The translations under genes and the position numbers were made by a program. Shown here piece by piece: positions 9,391 through 18,555 of a stretch of 64,000 nucleotides of DNA. The stretch spans positions 144,560 through 208,559 of the forward strand of contig CAJUNH010000002.1 of NCBI GenBank assembly GCA_910587795.1, written 5' to 3'. Position 1 is the stretch's first letter, and every line of letters starts with the position of its first letter. Under the pieces are notes generated by a model. The model had not been told where the DNA came from. It worked only from the letters and a program-made list of their open reading frames with translations, and ran no database searches. The stretch comes from an uncultured Christensenellaceae bacterium (GTDB lineage: Bacteria > Bacillota > Clostridia > Christensenellales > CAG-314).

Positions 9391-9720
9391 ATAAATTCCT
9401 CGCTTTTCGTTAAATAAAATTCCTGTCAGTCTGCGCTTCCGCCACGTAATGCTGCGCTCTTCGTAGGTCTTGACAGAGTACGCAGTTTTTAAACAAACGT
9501 CCAATTTTTTAGTACCGATTCCTGCGTAATAATTATACTATGAATTATTGGATTTTGCAAACAGAACAATAATGCGCCGATTTGATTAAATACCTGATTA
9601 TATTTTAAATTTTTATTTGCAAAATAACAATAAAAAGAATAGTATGCAGATAGTACGCTTTTAAGTGTAAAAGTGTCGGCGCTTAATCGCCTGAGTAAAA
9701 AAAAATAAAAACCTGCTAAA
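9391..9720. other. Gene-free stretch
   Basis: The 5' leader of the esterase and AT-rich DNA up to the tRNA terminator. No further element seen. Confidence 0.5.
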
Positions 9721-9770
9721 AATTAAAAAAAAATAATACGAGCCCACGGTTAGACGGGTTCGTATTATTC
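9721..9770 (-). terminator. tRNA-Pro terminator
   Basis: A strong hairpin (AATAATACGA arm with TCGTATTATT, extended by CCC/GGG) is followed on the minus strand by a run of about nine T. It lies directly after the tRNA 3' end. Confidence 0.85.
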
Positions 9771-9775
9771 TCTAA

Positions 9776-9851
9776 TGGTCGAAGTGACGGGATTCGAACC
9801 CATGGCCTCTTGGTCCCGAACCAAGCGCGCTACCAACTGCGCTACACCTCG
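9776..9851 (-). tRNA. tRNA-Pro (anticodon CGG)
   Basis: A 76 nt cloverleaf on the minus strand. The 7 bp acceptor stem is CGAGGTG/CACTTCG, the anticodon stem CTTGG/CCAAG encloses loop TTCGGGA with anticodon CGG (reads CCG, proline), and the T arm holds GGTTCGAATCC. Discriminator A and a genomically encoded CCA complete the 3' end. Confidence 0.97.
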
Positions 9852-10392
9852 ATATATTATTCTTTCTTTTCTGCCGTCGGGCAATACTGCATTAATTACG
9901 ATTTTCTTTGCTTTGATATTATACTAAACTTTTGTAATTTATGCAACAATTTTTTATTTTCTTTTTTATCAATTTCCGTAATTACAAATGACAAAAATCG
10001 CATTTAAAATTTAACGCAACAGTGTAAAGGTTCTTTAAATAATTAAAAAAGATTATTTTAACCGATTTTTCGGTTTTTAATTTACTGCACATATATGTCA
10101 GCTAAAACTGTTAAACAGCGTTACTTGTACACTTTAAAACTTTTATATATTTATTATTTTTACTTTTGCTTATGGCTTTTAAGTTTCAAGACTACTTGCC
10201 CTCGATAAAAGACGTTACGCAAAGCTATATTTTTAACGACTGCATTCAACTATAAATCAGTTATATTTATAATTTTACAAATCTGCTTTTTGTTTGTATT
10301 CGTTTTATTTTTATTTTATTTACTTGATTTAATCACAGCGTTATTATATAATTTTTTTGCAACAATTTTAAAATAATAATAAGGAGAAACGT
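9852..10392. other. Gene-free AT-rich stretch
   Basis: No supported gene. It contains one half-copy of the GTTACTTGTAC repeat at about 10110-10130, and the mscL ribosome site AAGGAGAA at its end. Confidence 0.5.
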
Positions 10393-10965
10393 ATGAGAAA
10401 ATTTTTTGCCGAATTTAAAAAATTTATCACCCGCGGAAACGTCCTCGATATGGCTGTCGGCGTAATCGTCGGCGGAGCGTTTACCGCTATTGTAAACGCG
10501 CTTAGCAACAATATCTTAAAGCCGCTGATAAACTGGATCTTGGCGGCAATACTGGGCGGAGACTCTCTCAGCGAAATATACACGTTTTTAAAACCCGTAT
10601 ACGCGGACGGAGTAATAGATTTAGCTCAATCTATTTATATCGACTGGGGCGCCTTTATTAATGCGATAATTAACTTTATTCTTATTGCGTTGGTATTGTT
10701 CTGTATAGTAAAAGCAATTAACGCCGCAAACGAAGGCGTTGCAAAAGGCAAAGCAAGATATAACCCCTTAACAAAGGACGAAGTAAAATCTTTGCGCAAG
10801 GAAGGCAGAAAAGACGCGGAAATCATCGCTGCGGCTAAAGAAAAAACAGAAAGACTTGCCGAAGAAAAACGTCTCGCCGATGAAGAAGCCGCAAAAAATG
10901 CTCCCAAAACAGAAGTACAGCTGCTTGAAGAAATGGTAGATATTTTAAAAGCTCAGCAAAAGTAA
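10393..10965 (+). CDS. mscL: Large-conductance mechanosensitive channel
   Basis: MscL forms a homopentameric pore in the cytoplasmic membrane that opens under extreme tension and releases solutes during osmotic downshock. The N-terminal amphipathic helix and TM1 signature (RGNVLDMAVGVIVG, about residues 14-27) are clear. TM2 lies around residues 88-110. At 190 residues it is longer than the usual 120-150; the excess is a charged, probably coiled C-terminal helical tail after residue 115. AAGGAGAA gives a good ribosome site. It is monocistronic and closed by a terminator. Confidence 0.95.
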   Translation: MRKFFAEFKKFITRGNVLDMAVGVIVGGAFTAIVNALSNNILKPLINWILAAILGGDSLSEIYTFLKPVYADGVIDLAQSIYIDWGAFINAIINFILIALVLFCIVKAINAANEGVAKGKARYNPLTKDEVKSLRKEGRKDAEIIAAAKEKTERLAEEKRLADEEAAKNAPKTEVQLLEEMVDILKAQQK

Positions 10966-10984
10966 ATTGACTTACCTTAACTAA

Positions 10985-11025
10985 AAACAACTCTTACAAA
11001 AACAGTAGGAGTTGTTTTTCTACTT
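10985..11025 (+). terminator. mscL terminator
   Basis: AAACAACTC pairs with GAGTTGTTT across a short loop and is followed by T-rich sequence, about 20 bp after the mscL stop. Confidence 0.75.
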
Positions 11026-11151
11026 TTTTCATTCAAATTTTACAGTTGGTTGATGTTGTCTTATTTTTGTTTTTTGCAGCCTAACTATATATTATTTTTG
11101 TGATACAAATTGGTTTTTATTTTTTCGTTTGTATTTTACCGCGACACACTT

Positions 11152-12033
11152 TTAAAATACTCTATTTCTTTTTATTGCGCGTAATGTTTTAATAATTTCC
11201 GCAACACATCCTGCAACCGTAAACAGAAAAGTCATTACCATATCGATAATAAACGAGCTTTTAAATTCCATATCATTCATACAAAGTTTAAACGCTTCCA
11301 TTGCGCCGATTTCCAAATTTTCTTCTGCCGCAGCATTTCCTGCAATTACCAAGTACATTATAAATACCGACAAAAGCATCATTATAAACGTTGTTGACGT
11401 TACTATTACCACCATCCTTTTGTCTGCTTTTCCGCCAAGCTTTTTATAAAGCCCTACACCTAATACAAATGCAATAAAAGATGATATTCCTGCATAAAAG
11501 CCTATTAAATGTATGATAATACCTATAACTGCGCCGCAAAGACCTCCTATTGCCGCACCGATAAATCCAAGCAAATAATTATTCGGCTGTGTTGTTTCTT
11601 CGGTTATTATATCTGCGCATTCGCTATCTACAAAAAGTAAAAATCCGTCAACGTCTTGTTTTTTAACGTCTGTTTCGTTTATTTTCTTTCCGCAAGCAGG
11701 ACAATATCCGTCACCTACGGCTCCGTTTATTTTTAAAATATCACATATTTTATTTAAAATAAAAATTGTTTTTTCCGCAGTTTTTTCCATGGTCCAAATA
11801 CTGGCAGTCTTAACGATTATTCCGTAACGGTCAAATTCGTAAGTGATCTTTTCCTCCAAAATCGGTTTGATTTCCTGTTCTATATTAAGTATTTGCTCCG
11901 GCAATGCAAAAAATGCTATGTGCAGTTTTAGCGGCGTTATGTTTACACGGTATCCGTTTACTACGCCGTTAGTAAAACTGCCGTTTATCGTAAAATTATT
12001 TTTCGCAAAAAAATCCTGCCATATTTCGTGCAT
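11152..12033 (-). CDS. Hypothetical membrane protein
   Basis: A 293-residue protein of unknown function. The N-terminal half (residues 1-150) is soluble and contains one C-P-A-C-G motif that may be a half zinc ribbon. The C-terminal half has about four hydrophobic segments, including glycine-rich stretches, and ends in a short basic tail. The start at 12033 follows an AGGAGAGG ribosome site; a longer frame upstream is unsupported. It is transcribed alone, between mscL and dnaA. I do not recognise the family. Confidence 0.7.
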   Translation of the reverse strand: MHEIWQDFFAKNNFTINGSFTNGVVNGYRVNITPLKLHIAFFALPEQILNIEQEIKPILEEKITYEFDRYGIIVKTASIWTMEKTAEKTIFILNKICDILKINGAVGDGYCPACGKKINETDVKKQDVDGFLLFVDSECADIITEETTQPNNYLLGFIGAAIGGLCGAVIGIIIHLIGFYAGISSFIAFVLGVGLYKKLGGKADKRMVVIVTSTTFIMMLLSVFIMYLVIAGNAAAEENLEIGAMEAFKLCMNDMEFKSSFIIDMVMTFLFTVAGCVAEIIKTLRAIKRNRVF

Positions 12034-12203
12034 AAGCGTACCTCTCCTTTTTTCCGCAAGTGAAAAATACAATAAACTGCATCGGTATATAAAATGCAGC
12101 TTTATTTTTTCTTTACATTACGTAAATACAATATATCGCTATTAACGTTTACGTCAATAGAAATAGAAAATTACGGCCGACAAACAATATCGACCGTAAT
12201 TTA

Positions 12204-13568
12204 TTATCTGTTATAAATTTTATCGCGGATATCTTTAACGCGGGCGGCGGTAATATCGTTATTTTTACACTCCTCGCTAATTTTATCGCGGGCGTGCATA
12301 ACGGTGGTGTGGTCGCGTCCTCCAAAGTATTCGCCTATAGAAACAAGAGGAACGCTTTGCCCCAAAATATCGCAAATCAAATATATACATACTTGACGCG
12401 GAACTACTATTTCTTTATTTTTCTTTTTGCCGATAATATCTTCCTTACGCACACCGAAGTAATCGCACGTGGTTTTTACAATTTGATCGATAGTTATAAT
12501 GTCGTTGGACGAATCGGCATAGTCGCGCAAAGCGTCGTTTACGATATTCATATCGTTTGGGTCTCCGCCTACCAACGTACTGTAACTTATAATGCGGTGG
12601 AGCATTCCCTCCATTTCGCGTATATTGTTGGTTATCTTTTCCGCAATCAAACTTAATACTTTAATGTTTAAACTGTACCCGCGGGCGTTGCATTTTTTTT
12701 GCAAAATAGCTATACGCGTTTCCAAATCGGGAGGCTGTATATCCGCAATTACGCCTGTGGCAAATCTCGTTTTAAGACGTTCCTCAATTTTTATTTCCTT
12801 CGGCGGACGGTCGCTGCTTAATATAATTTGCTTTTCGGCAAGATACAGCTCGTTAAAAGTATGGAACATTTCTTCCTGCGTACCCTCTTTATTTGCAAGG
12901 AATTGCACGTCGTCCATCATTAAAACGTCCAGCTTACGGTATTTATTTCTAAAATTTTTCATTGCGTTGGGGTTTGCTGTATCGTGCAGAGACTCGATAA
13001 ACTCGTTTACAAACTGATCGCAAGTTACGTATTTTATTTTCTTTTCTGGAAAATTCCTCTGTAAAGAATTTCCTATCGCGTGCATCAGGTGGGTTTTTCC
13101 CAATCCTACGCCTCCCCACAAAAATACGGGATTGTATTTTATTTCCTTATTTTCCGCCACGGCATGCGCAACGGCGTTGGCGTATTCGTTACTTTTTCCT
13201 ACTACAAAGTTATCAAACGAATATTGCGCAACAAATACAGCCTTGTCATCCGTAATAGATACGTAATTGCCGCTTACCGGCAAGTCTACTTCCTTATCCA
13301 CCTTGCCTATATTATCCAAATCTCCGTCGGTTATTATTTCTACGTCTAATATTGTGGGAAACACCAACGCAGTACATTTTTTTATAATATCCTTATAATT
13401 TTTATCGATTATATTTTTCAGCGCTCGGGTTTCGGCAAGCAAATACAGTCTGTCGTTATGTATGCCTACCGGCTGCAGTTGGTTTATATACAAATCGTAC
13501 TGCAATGTGGATACCTTCGACTCGGTTTCCAGCAAAATATTGTCCCATATTTGATTTAATTTAAGCAT
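12204..13568 (-). CDS. dnaA: Chromosomal replication initiator protein DnaA
   Basis: A 454-residue AAA+ initiator that binds DnaA boxes and opens the origin. Domain I is at the N-terminus. The AAA+ core has Walker A GGVGLGKTH near residue 155 and Walker B VLMMDDVQF. Domain IV carries the DnaA-box recognition signature GGRDHTTVMHA near the C-terminus. I start it at 13568 because a promoter with -10 at 13578-13583 overlaps the upstream extension of the frame, and domain I begins naturally here. No Shine-Dalgarno sequence is visible. It lies downstream of dnaN on the same strand, with a rubrerythrin gene between them in the opposite direction. Confidence 0.97.
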   Translation of the reverse strand: MLKLNQIWDNILLETESKVSTLQYDLYINQLQPVGIHNDRLYLLAETRALKNIIDKNYKDIIKKCTALVFPTILDVEIITDGDLDNIGKVDKEVDLPVSGNYVSITDDKAVFVAQYSFDNFVVGKSNEYANAVAHAVAENKEIKYNPVFLWGGVGLGKTHLMHAIGNSLQRNFPEKKIKYVTCDQFVNEFIESLHDTANPNAMKNFRNKYRKLDVLMMDDVQFLANKEGTQEEMFHTFNELYLAEKQIILSSDRPPKEIKIEERLKTRFATGVIADIQPPDLETRIAILQKKCNARGYSLNIKVLSLIAEKITNNIREMEGMLHRIISYSTLVGGDPNDMNIVNDALRDYADSSNDIITIDQIVKTTCDYFGVRKEDIIGKKKNKEIVVPRQVCIYLICDILGQSVPLVSIGEYFGGRDHTTVMHARDKISEECKNNDITAARVKDIRDKIYNR

Positions 13569-13577
13569 AGTACATTT

Positions 13578-13606
13578 ATTATACACGGATTTATTTAAAA
13601 TAGCAA
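13578..13606 (-). promoter_or_regulatory. dnaA promoter, transcript nearly leaderless
   Basis: On the minus strand: TTGCTA (13601-13606), exactly 17 bp, TATAAT (13578-13583). The expected start point, about 13571, is only some 3 nt before the dnaA ATG at 13568. Confidence 0.7.
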
Positions 13607-13657
13607 GTTTAATTTGCGCCGTTGTTGACAACAATTTAGACAAAGGAGATACTGAAA

Positions 13658-14308
13658 ATGGAATTAATAAACAGTCAAACTTACATCAACTTAGCCAAAG
13701 CGTACTCAGGTGAAACGCAAGCCCGTACCCGTTACGAATTTGTAGAATACGGTATGCGCAACGAAGGCTACTCCACAATGGCGGAAATAGTAGATACTAT
13801 TGCATATCAGGAATTTAATCATGCCCGTATGTATTATACGTTTTTACAGCAGGCTTCGGCAAAGCCCATAAAAAATATCGAATACAGCGCGGGTTTTCCG
13901 TTTAAAGAAAAATGGGCGATATTGGACAATCTTAAATTTGCCGCCGAGGACGAACACAACGAAGCAAAAATTTATACGGCGTTTGCTAAGACCGCACGCA
14001 AGGAAGGCTTCGACGAGATAGCAACGCTGTTCGAGCAAACGGCGGAAGTGGAAAAAATCCACGAAAGTATATTTTTGGAATTGTACAACCAAATGAAAGA
14101 AGACCGCCTTTATAAAAGCGAAACGCCCACAACATGGGTTTGCGCTTCCTGCGGCTATACAGCCACGTCTACCGAGGGTTGGACGGAATGTCCTTTGTGT
14201 AAAGCAAAACAGGGCGCAATTCTGCTCCATTTGCAGAGTATGAACAATGCGGATATTTCCTCTTTGCTGTCTTTAAAAAATTCACCGTCCGCGTCTGCGC
14301 GCTCATAG
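13658..14308 (+). CDS. rbr: Rubrerythrin
   Basis: A 216-residue non-haem iron protein that reduces hydrogen peroxide in anaerobes. The N-terminal ferritin-like four-helix domain (about 1-145) carries the diiron ligands, including the E-x-x-H pairs in QEFNH and EVEKIH. A C-terminal rubredoxin-like domain has two Cys pairs, C-A-S-C-G and C-P-L-C. This domain order is classical rubrerythrin. A last ~25-residue Ser-rich tail is extra. An AAAGGAG ribosome site precedes the ATG. It sits alone between dnaA and dnaN, facing the opposite way. Confidence 0.95.
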   Translation: MELINSQTYINLAKAYSGETQARTRYEFVEYGMRNEGYSTMAEIVDTIAYQEFNHARMYYTFLQQASAKPIKNIEYSAGFPFKEKWAILDNLKFAAEDEHNEAKIYTAFAKTARKEGFDEIATLFEQTAEVEKIHESIFLELYNQMKEDRLYKSETPTTWVCASCGYTATSTEGWTECPLCKAKQGAILLHLQSMNNADISSLLSLKNSPSASARS

Positions 14309-14679
14309 AAATCGACTGAAAAAACTAAATATAATAATACTTGCCGAACAATAGATAATACAAAATAAATATACGTATTTTATAAATCGGTATTTATTTT
14401 TTGGGACAATGTCTATCGGTTACAAAACCAAAAAGTTTTAGTTTTGTACAAGTAAAGCCGTTTAACTGCTTTTATTGCACATTATACAGTAATAAATTAT
14501 TTAACCGATAAAAACGTAAGTAATGATTTACTGTTTAAACGGTAAAGTTTTGTAACGGCAATCAGGCTTAATCACAGAAAAAAATTTGCGCCGCAATAAT
14601 TTATTTTTAATTGCGGCGCATTTATTTGTTTTTTTTTGTTTTTGTCAATAAATTTTATAACGTTTTTAACAAGCCTATT
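14309..14679. other. Gene-free stretch between rbr and dnaN
   Basis: Holds a degenerate copy of the GTACAAGTAA hairpin repeat at 14447-14481 and a GCGCCGCAATAA/TTGCGGCGC hairpin at about 14588-14620 that could end both convergent genes. No DnaA box matching TTATNCACA was seen. Confidence 0.55.
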
Positions 14680-15786
14680 TTATACGATTTGTTTTACGGG
14701 CAAAATAAAGTACAAAACTTCATCGCTGTCGTAAATAGTTATAACGCAGCTGTTATGTTGGGCAAATTCCATTTTAATGCTTTCCGCAGACATAACCTTT
14801 AAGCAATCGTTTATAAAACGGGAGTTGTATGCGCAACGCACGTCCTTACCGTTTAAGCTGATTGTAATGTTTTCCTTGGCCGTGCCGTACTGGCTTGTAG
14901 AGGATATAGTCATACTGTATTCCTCTATATTAAATACAACAAGGTTGTTCTTTTCGCTGCGGGACATAATAGACGCCGTATTTAAAGCTTTTTCAAAAGT
15001 TTCCTTATTAACTATCAGCGTCGACAGAAAATCCTTAGGTACAATATTGTCGTACTTGATGTACTGTCCGCCCAGCAATCGCGTAAACAGCTTAGTGTTT
15101 TCCATGGCAACCATCAAATAGTTGTTTTCTATAAACACTTTCAAAACGTTATCGCTGTCGGTCAACAGCTTTGATAGCTCCGATAAACTTCGGGACGGAA
15201 TGGTTGCGCTGATTTCGTCGACGCGTTCCTCCAAGGCTTTTTTGCTCATTGCAAAACGGTAGCCGTCGGTTGCCACTGCGCACAGCGTGTATTGTTTTGC
15301 TTCGAAATGTACGCCTTTAAGCATAGGGCGGCTGTCGTCGGTTGCCACTGCAAAAATAACGTTATTGATAATTTCTTTCAAGTTCATTTCCTGTACGGCA
15401 AAGTAACTTGCGCCGTTTACGGTTTCCACTTCGGGATATTCCATAACGTCCAAAGTGCTTATCGTACATTCGCTGTTTGCCGAACTTATAAACAATCTGT
15501 TGTCGTCGGCAATTTCCAGCGAAATATCGCTGCCGTTATCTGCAATATTGCGTATATATTCGCCGAAGATCTTTCCGGGAACAAGCAAACCTCCGCCGAC
15601 AATAACGTTTGCGTCTATGGATTTTTCGATAGCAAGGTCTTTATCCGTAGCGTACAGCGTCAGTCTGTCGTTTTCCGCCGTAATCTTTATACACTCCAAC
15701 ACGGGAGCAACGTCGCGGTTAGGCAACGCTTTGGAAACTTTGGCGACTGCGTCGTTTAAATCCAAACTGTTTACAATGATTTTCAT
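14680..15786 (-). CDS. dnaN: DNA polymerase III beta sliding clamp
   Basis: A 368-residue clamp that dimerises around DNA and tethers the replicative polymerase. The three tandem clamp folds and the C-terminal YFILPVK-type end are recognisable, as is the N-terminal MKIIVNS. The start at 15786 is chosen because GGAG lies 8 bp before this ATG; a start three codons earlier would overlap the ribosome site. It is transcribed leftwards away from the DnaA-box cluster. The normal dnaA-dnaN order is not kept here. Confidence 0.97.
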   Translation of the reverse strand: MKIIVNSLDLNDAVAKVSKALPNRDVAPVLECIKITAENDRLTLYATDKDLAIEKSIDANVIVGGGLLVPGKIFGEYIRNIADNGSDISLEIADDNRLFISSANSECTISTLDVMEYPEVETVNGASYFAVQEMNLKEIINNVIFAVATDDSRPMLKGVHFEAKQYTLCAVATDGYRFAMSKKALEERVDEISATIPSRSLSELSKLLTDSDNVLKVFIENNYLMVAMENTKLFTRLLGGQYIKYDNIVPKDFLSTLIVNKETFEKALNTASIMSRSEKNNLVVFNIEEYSMTISSTSQYGTAKENITISLNGKDVRCAYNSRFINDCLKVMSAESIKMEFAQHNSCVITIYDSDEVLYFILPVKQIV

Positions 15787-16424
15787 AATAAGCACTCCTT
15801 ACAAGTCTTTTGATTTTGTCTTTCGTCACAACAAGTTATACACTTTCTTCGGGTAGTAGTGTTATTAGGCAATGTGAGTATGTGTATAACCTCTGCGTAT
15901 GCCTAATAAAAAAACGATATAATGTGGCGGAAAAAAAATTTACACACAAGATGTTGTGGTATGTCTAAAATAGACAATGTGTATAGGTTTTGCGTATTTG
16001 CGTAAACTTGTCCACATTTTATACAGCGAAGGTTTAAGCCTTAATTTTAAACTGCGGCATTTGCCTTAAACAAGAAAGAAAACGCAAGTTAATGCAGCTA
16101 TTGATAATCGAAAAAAGCAAAAGCCCGACTCCGCGGTAATTAAACCGTTTTGTAATTTTTTAACGGTAATAATCTTTATAAATACCGCCGCTGATTTACT
16201 ATTATATTATATCATAAATATCGGCAGATTGCAATGCTTACAAGTAAACACATTAACTAAAATTTAATAAAAAAGACGGTGTAAAATAAAAGACAGCGTA
16301 AAACGTAAAAAAATAAATTTAACAATAATGTTGTATATCGGCAAAATGTATGGTATAATCGAAAACAAGGTCGGCAAATCGGTAAATCGGAAATAAAAAA
16401 TGACCGGCAGCAAGAGGGAATAAT
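15787..16424. other. oriC: Candidate chromosomal origin (oriC) region
   Basis: A 638 bp gene-free stretch with clustered DnaA-box-like 9-mers: TTATACACT at 15836-15844, TTATACACA (minus) at 15881-15889, TTACACACA at 15940-15948, CTATACACA (minus) at 15978-15986, and TTGTCCACA at 16008-16016. An AT-rich segment at 16195-16220 could be the unwinding element. Gene orientation switches here from mainly minus to mainly plus. The consensus comes from established DnaA biology; the assignment is inference. Confidence 0.75.
16331..16359 (+). promoter_or_regulatory. Promoter of the degV-type gene
   Basis: TTGTAT at 16331-16336, a 17 bp spacer, TATAAT at 16354-16359 with an upstream TGG (extended -10). 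Confidence 0.7.
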
Positions 16425-17303
16425 ATGAGCAAATTAATTATAGACGCCGACGGAGAGTTATGGTACACCCGTCAGGAAGAACTGGGCGTAGATTATATAA
16501 AAATGCCTTTTTCGTATAAGGGAGAGGAATACGAATACGATTTAGGTAAAACGACCGATTTTAGAGCGTTTTACGACGCTGTACGCGGAGGCGAAGTGCC
16601 CAAAACAATGGCGCTTAATCCCGACGATTACGTCCGCATAATAGAACCGTACTTTAAGCAGGAAGAAGACGTGTTATACGTCAGCTTTTCCCACGCTATG
16701 AGCGGAACGTTCGATCATTTGCAAACGGCATTGCATACTCTTGCCGAAAAATATCCCAAGCGCCGCTGCCGTGTGTTCGATACAAAAGCGATAAGTTTAG
16801 GGGCAGGCATTCAAATGGAATATGCAGCCGAACTTAAAAACAGCGGAGCAAGCGACGACGAAATTATCCGAAAACTTACGGAGCTGCGCGATAGAGTCGC
16901 GGTATATTTTGTAGTGGACGATTTGATGCATCTTAAAAGGGGCGGAAGACTTTCGGGCGTGGCGGCGTTTGCCGGAACATTGCTTTCTTTAAAGCCTATG
17001 CTGACGCACGATGAAAAAGGCGGACTGAAAGTATTTGAAAAAATATCCGGCAGGCGCAAGGCATTGCGTAAAATGGCGGATAAAGTAATAAACGAATTAA
17101 CCGGCACCGAATTTAACGTGTACGTTGTAGATGCGGATTGCCCCGACGAAGGAAATTTGTTAAAGGACATGATTTTGGAAAAACGTCCGGAAGCAAAAGT
17201 TGTCCGCCAAACCGTAGGTCCCGTAATAGGCGCGCACTGCGGACCGGATACTGTCGGCGTAATATTTATTGCGGATTCAAGACCCGTACCTTTGGAAAAA
17301 TAG
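16425..17303 (+). CDS. DegV family protein
   Basis: A 292-residue DegV-fold protein. This family binds a fatty-acid molecule between two domains; some members are FakB subunits that present fatty acids to the kinase FakA. Visible family features are the N-terminal beta strand with Asp-8/Asp-10, the S-x-A-M-S-G-T-F motif near residue 88 that contacts the carboxylate, and the RGGRLSG motif near residue 171. No fakA is visible nearby, so a FakB role is possible but unproven. It lies 3 bp before the next gene and probably heads a two-gene operon. Confidence 0.88.
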   Translation: MSKLIIDADGELWYTRQEELGVDYIKMPFSYKGEEYEYDLGKTTDFRAFYDAVRGGEVPKTMALNPDDYVRIIEPYFKQEEDVLYVSFSHAMSGTFDHLQTALHTLAEKYPKRRCRVFDTKAISLGAGIQMEYAAELKNSGASDDEIIRKLTELRDRVAVYFVVDDLMHLKRGGRLSGVAAFAGTLLSLKPMLTHDEKGGLKVFEKISGRRKALRKMADKVINELTGTEFNVYVVDADCPDEGNLLKDMILEKRPEAKVVRQTVGPVIGAHCGPDTVGVIFIADSRPVPLEK

Positions 17304-17306
17304 CAT

Positions 17307-18476
17307 ATGAACATAATAACGAAAGAAATCGATATAAGGTCGACCAAACAAAAGAAAAAGTTTTTTAAATTTTTAATAGATTTATACAGCAAAAACCCTC
17401 ACGCCGCGCCGAATCTGTACGCGGACGAAATGGACGAATTTAATCCCGAAGTTAACGACGCTTTCCGTTTTTGCGAATGCCGAATGTTTTTGGCTTACAA
17501 AGGAAAAAAGATTGTAGGACGCATAGCGGGTATTTGGCATAAACACGTAAACGAAAAGAACGGAACAAAGCAGCTGCGTTTTACCCGGTTTGATACCGTA
17601 GACGATTTTGAAGTGACGAAAAGTCTGTTTAAACGTTTGGCGGATTGGGCAAAGGAACTGGGTATGGAAGAGATTATCGGACCTATGAGCTTTTCCGATC
17701 TAAACGAAGAGGGTATGCTTATAGAGGGATTCGACCGCGACAGCACCTATCAGGAAATTTACAACAACGCCTATTACGTCGAACATATGAAAAAACTCGG
17801 CGCATACAAAGTGGTGGACTGGAACAGTTATATAATAAAAGTTCCAAACGAGCGTGACGAAAGGTTAAGCCGCTTAGCGGAATACGTACAAAAGCGTAAC
17901 GGGTACGAAGTTGCCGACGTTTATAAGCTTGCGAAACAGCGGGATAAAAAGCCGCTGCGCGAAGTGATAATAAGCTGTCTGGACGTAATGAACGAAGCGT
18001 TTGAAAATCTTTACGGCACAAGCCCGTTAAGCGAAAAACAGAAAAAGCGCGAAGCGGATACTCTCGTGCAGATATTTTTGCCCGAGCTTGCCTGCGCGGT
18101 GCTTAAAGACGGCAAAGTAATCTGTTACGGATTTTGTATGCCTACGATGCTGGAAGTTATGCATAAAGGAAAGGGACGAATAATCCCCGGAGGATTGATA
18201 CCTTTTATAAAAACGATGTCGCACCCGAAGGTTGCCGATATGATGTCCATAGGTATTGCCAACGAACACAAAAACTTAGGCGCGGTATCCATAATACTAA
18301 ACCATATATTGGAAGGATGTATTAAACTCGGCGTAAGGTATTTGGAAACGGGACCGGAGTTGGAAGATAATCTTAACGTTCAAAATTTATGGAAGAATTA
18401 CGACCGTCAGCTTATTAAAAAACACCGCTGCTGGGGTATTAAAGTGGCAGACGTCGAAAAAATAGTAAACGAATAA
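17307..18476 (+). CDS. GNAT-like acyltransferase family protein
   Basis: A 389-residue protein that resembles a family of double-GNAT-like proteins found in Clostridia and Bacteroidetes. The first ~150 residues carry a GNAT-like fold core (FLAYKGKKIVGRIAGI). A motif IGPMSFSDLNEEGMLIEGF follows near residues 122-140. A second acyltransferase-like part ends near the C-terminus with an acceptor-type motif around residues 310-350. The biochemical reaction is unknown. It starts 3 bp after the DegV gene and is followed by a strong terminator. Confidence 0.7.
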   Translation: MNIITKEIDIRSTKQKKKFFKFLIDLYSKNPHAAPNLYADEMDEFNPEVNDAFRFCECRMFLAYKGKKIVGRIAGIWHKHVNEKNGTKQLRFTRFDTVDDFEVTKSLFKRLADWAKELGMEEIIGPMSFSDLNEEGMLIEGFDRDSTYQEIYNNAYYVEHMKKLGAYKVVDWNSYIIKVPNERDERLSRLAEYVQKRNGYEVADVYKLAKQRDKKPLREVIISCLDVMNEAFENLYGTSPLSEKQKKREADTLVQIFLPELACAVLKDGKVICYGFCMPTMLEVMHKGKGRIIPGGLIPFIKTMSHPKVADMMSIGIANEHKNLGAVSIILNHILEGCIKLGVRYLETGPELEDNLNVQNLWKNYDRQLIKKHRCWGIKVADVEKIVNE

Positions 18477-18488
18477 AATGTAAATATC

Positions 18489-18535
18489 AAAAAGCCGCCG
18501 TTATGGGGATTAAACCCGTAACGACGGCTTTTATA
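18489..18535. terminator. Bidirectional terminator
   Basis: AAAAGCCGCCGTTA pairs with TAACGACGGCTTTT (one mismatch) around a 14 nt loop, between two convergent genes. Confidence 0.8.
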
Positions 18536-18555
18536 ATGCCGTTTTGGCTAAAAGG

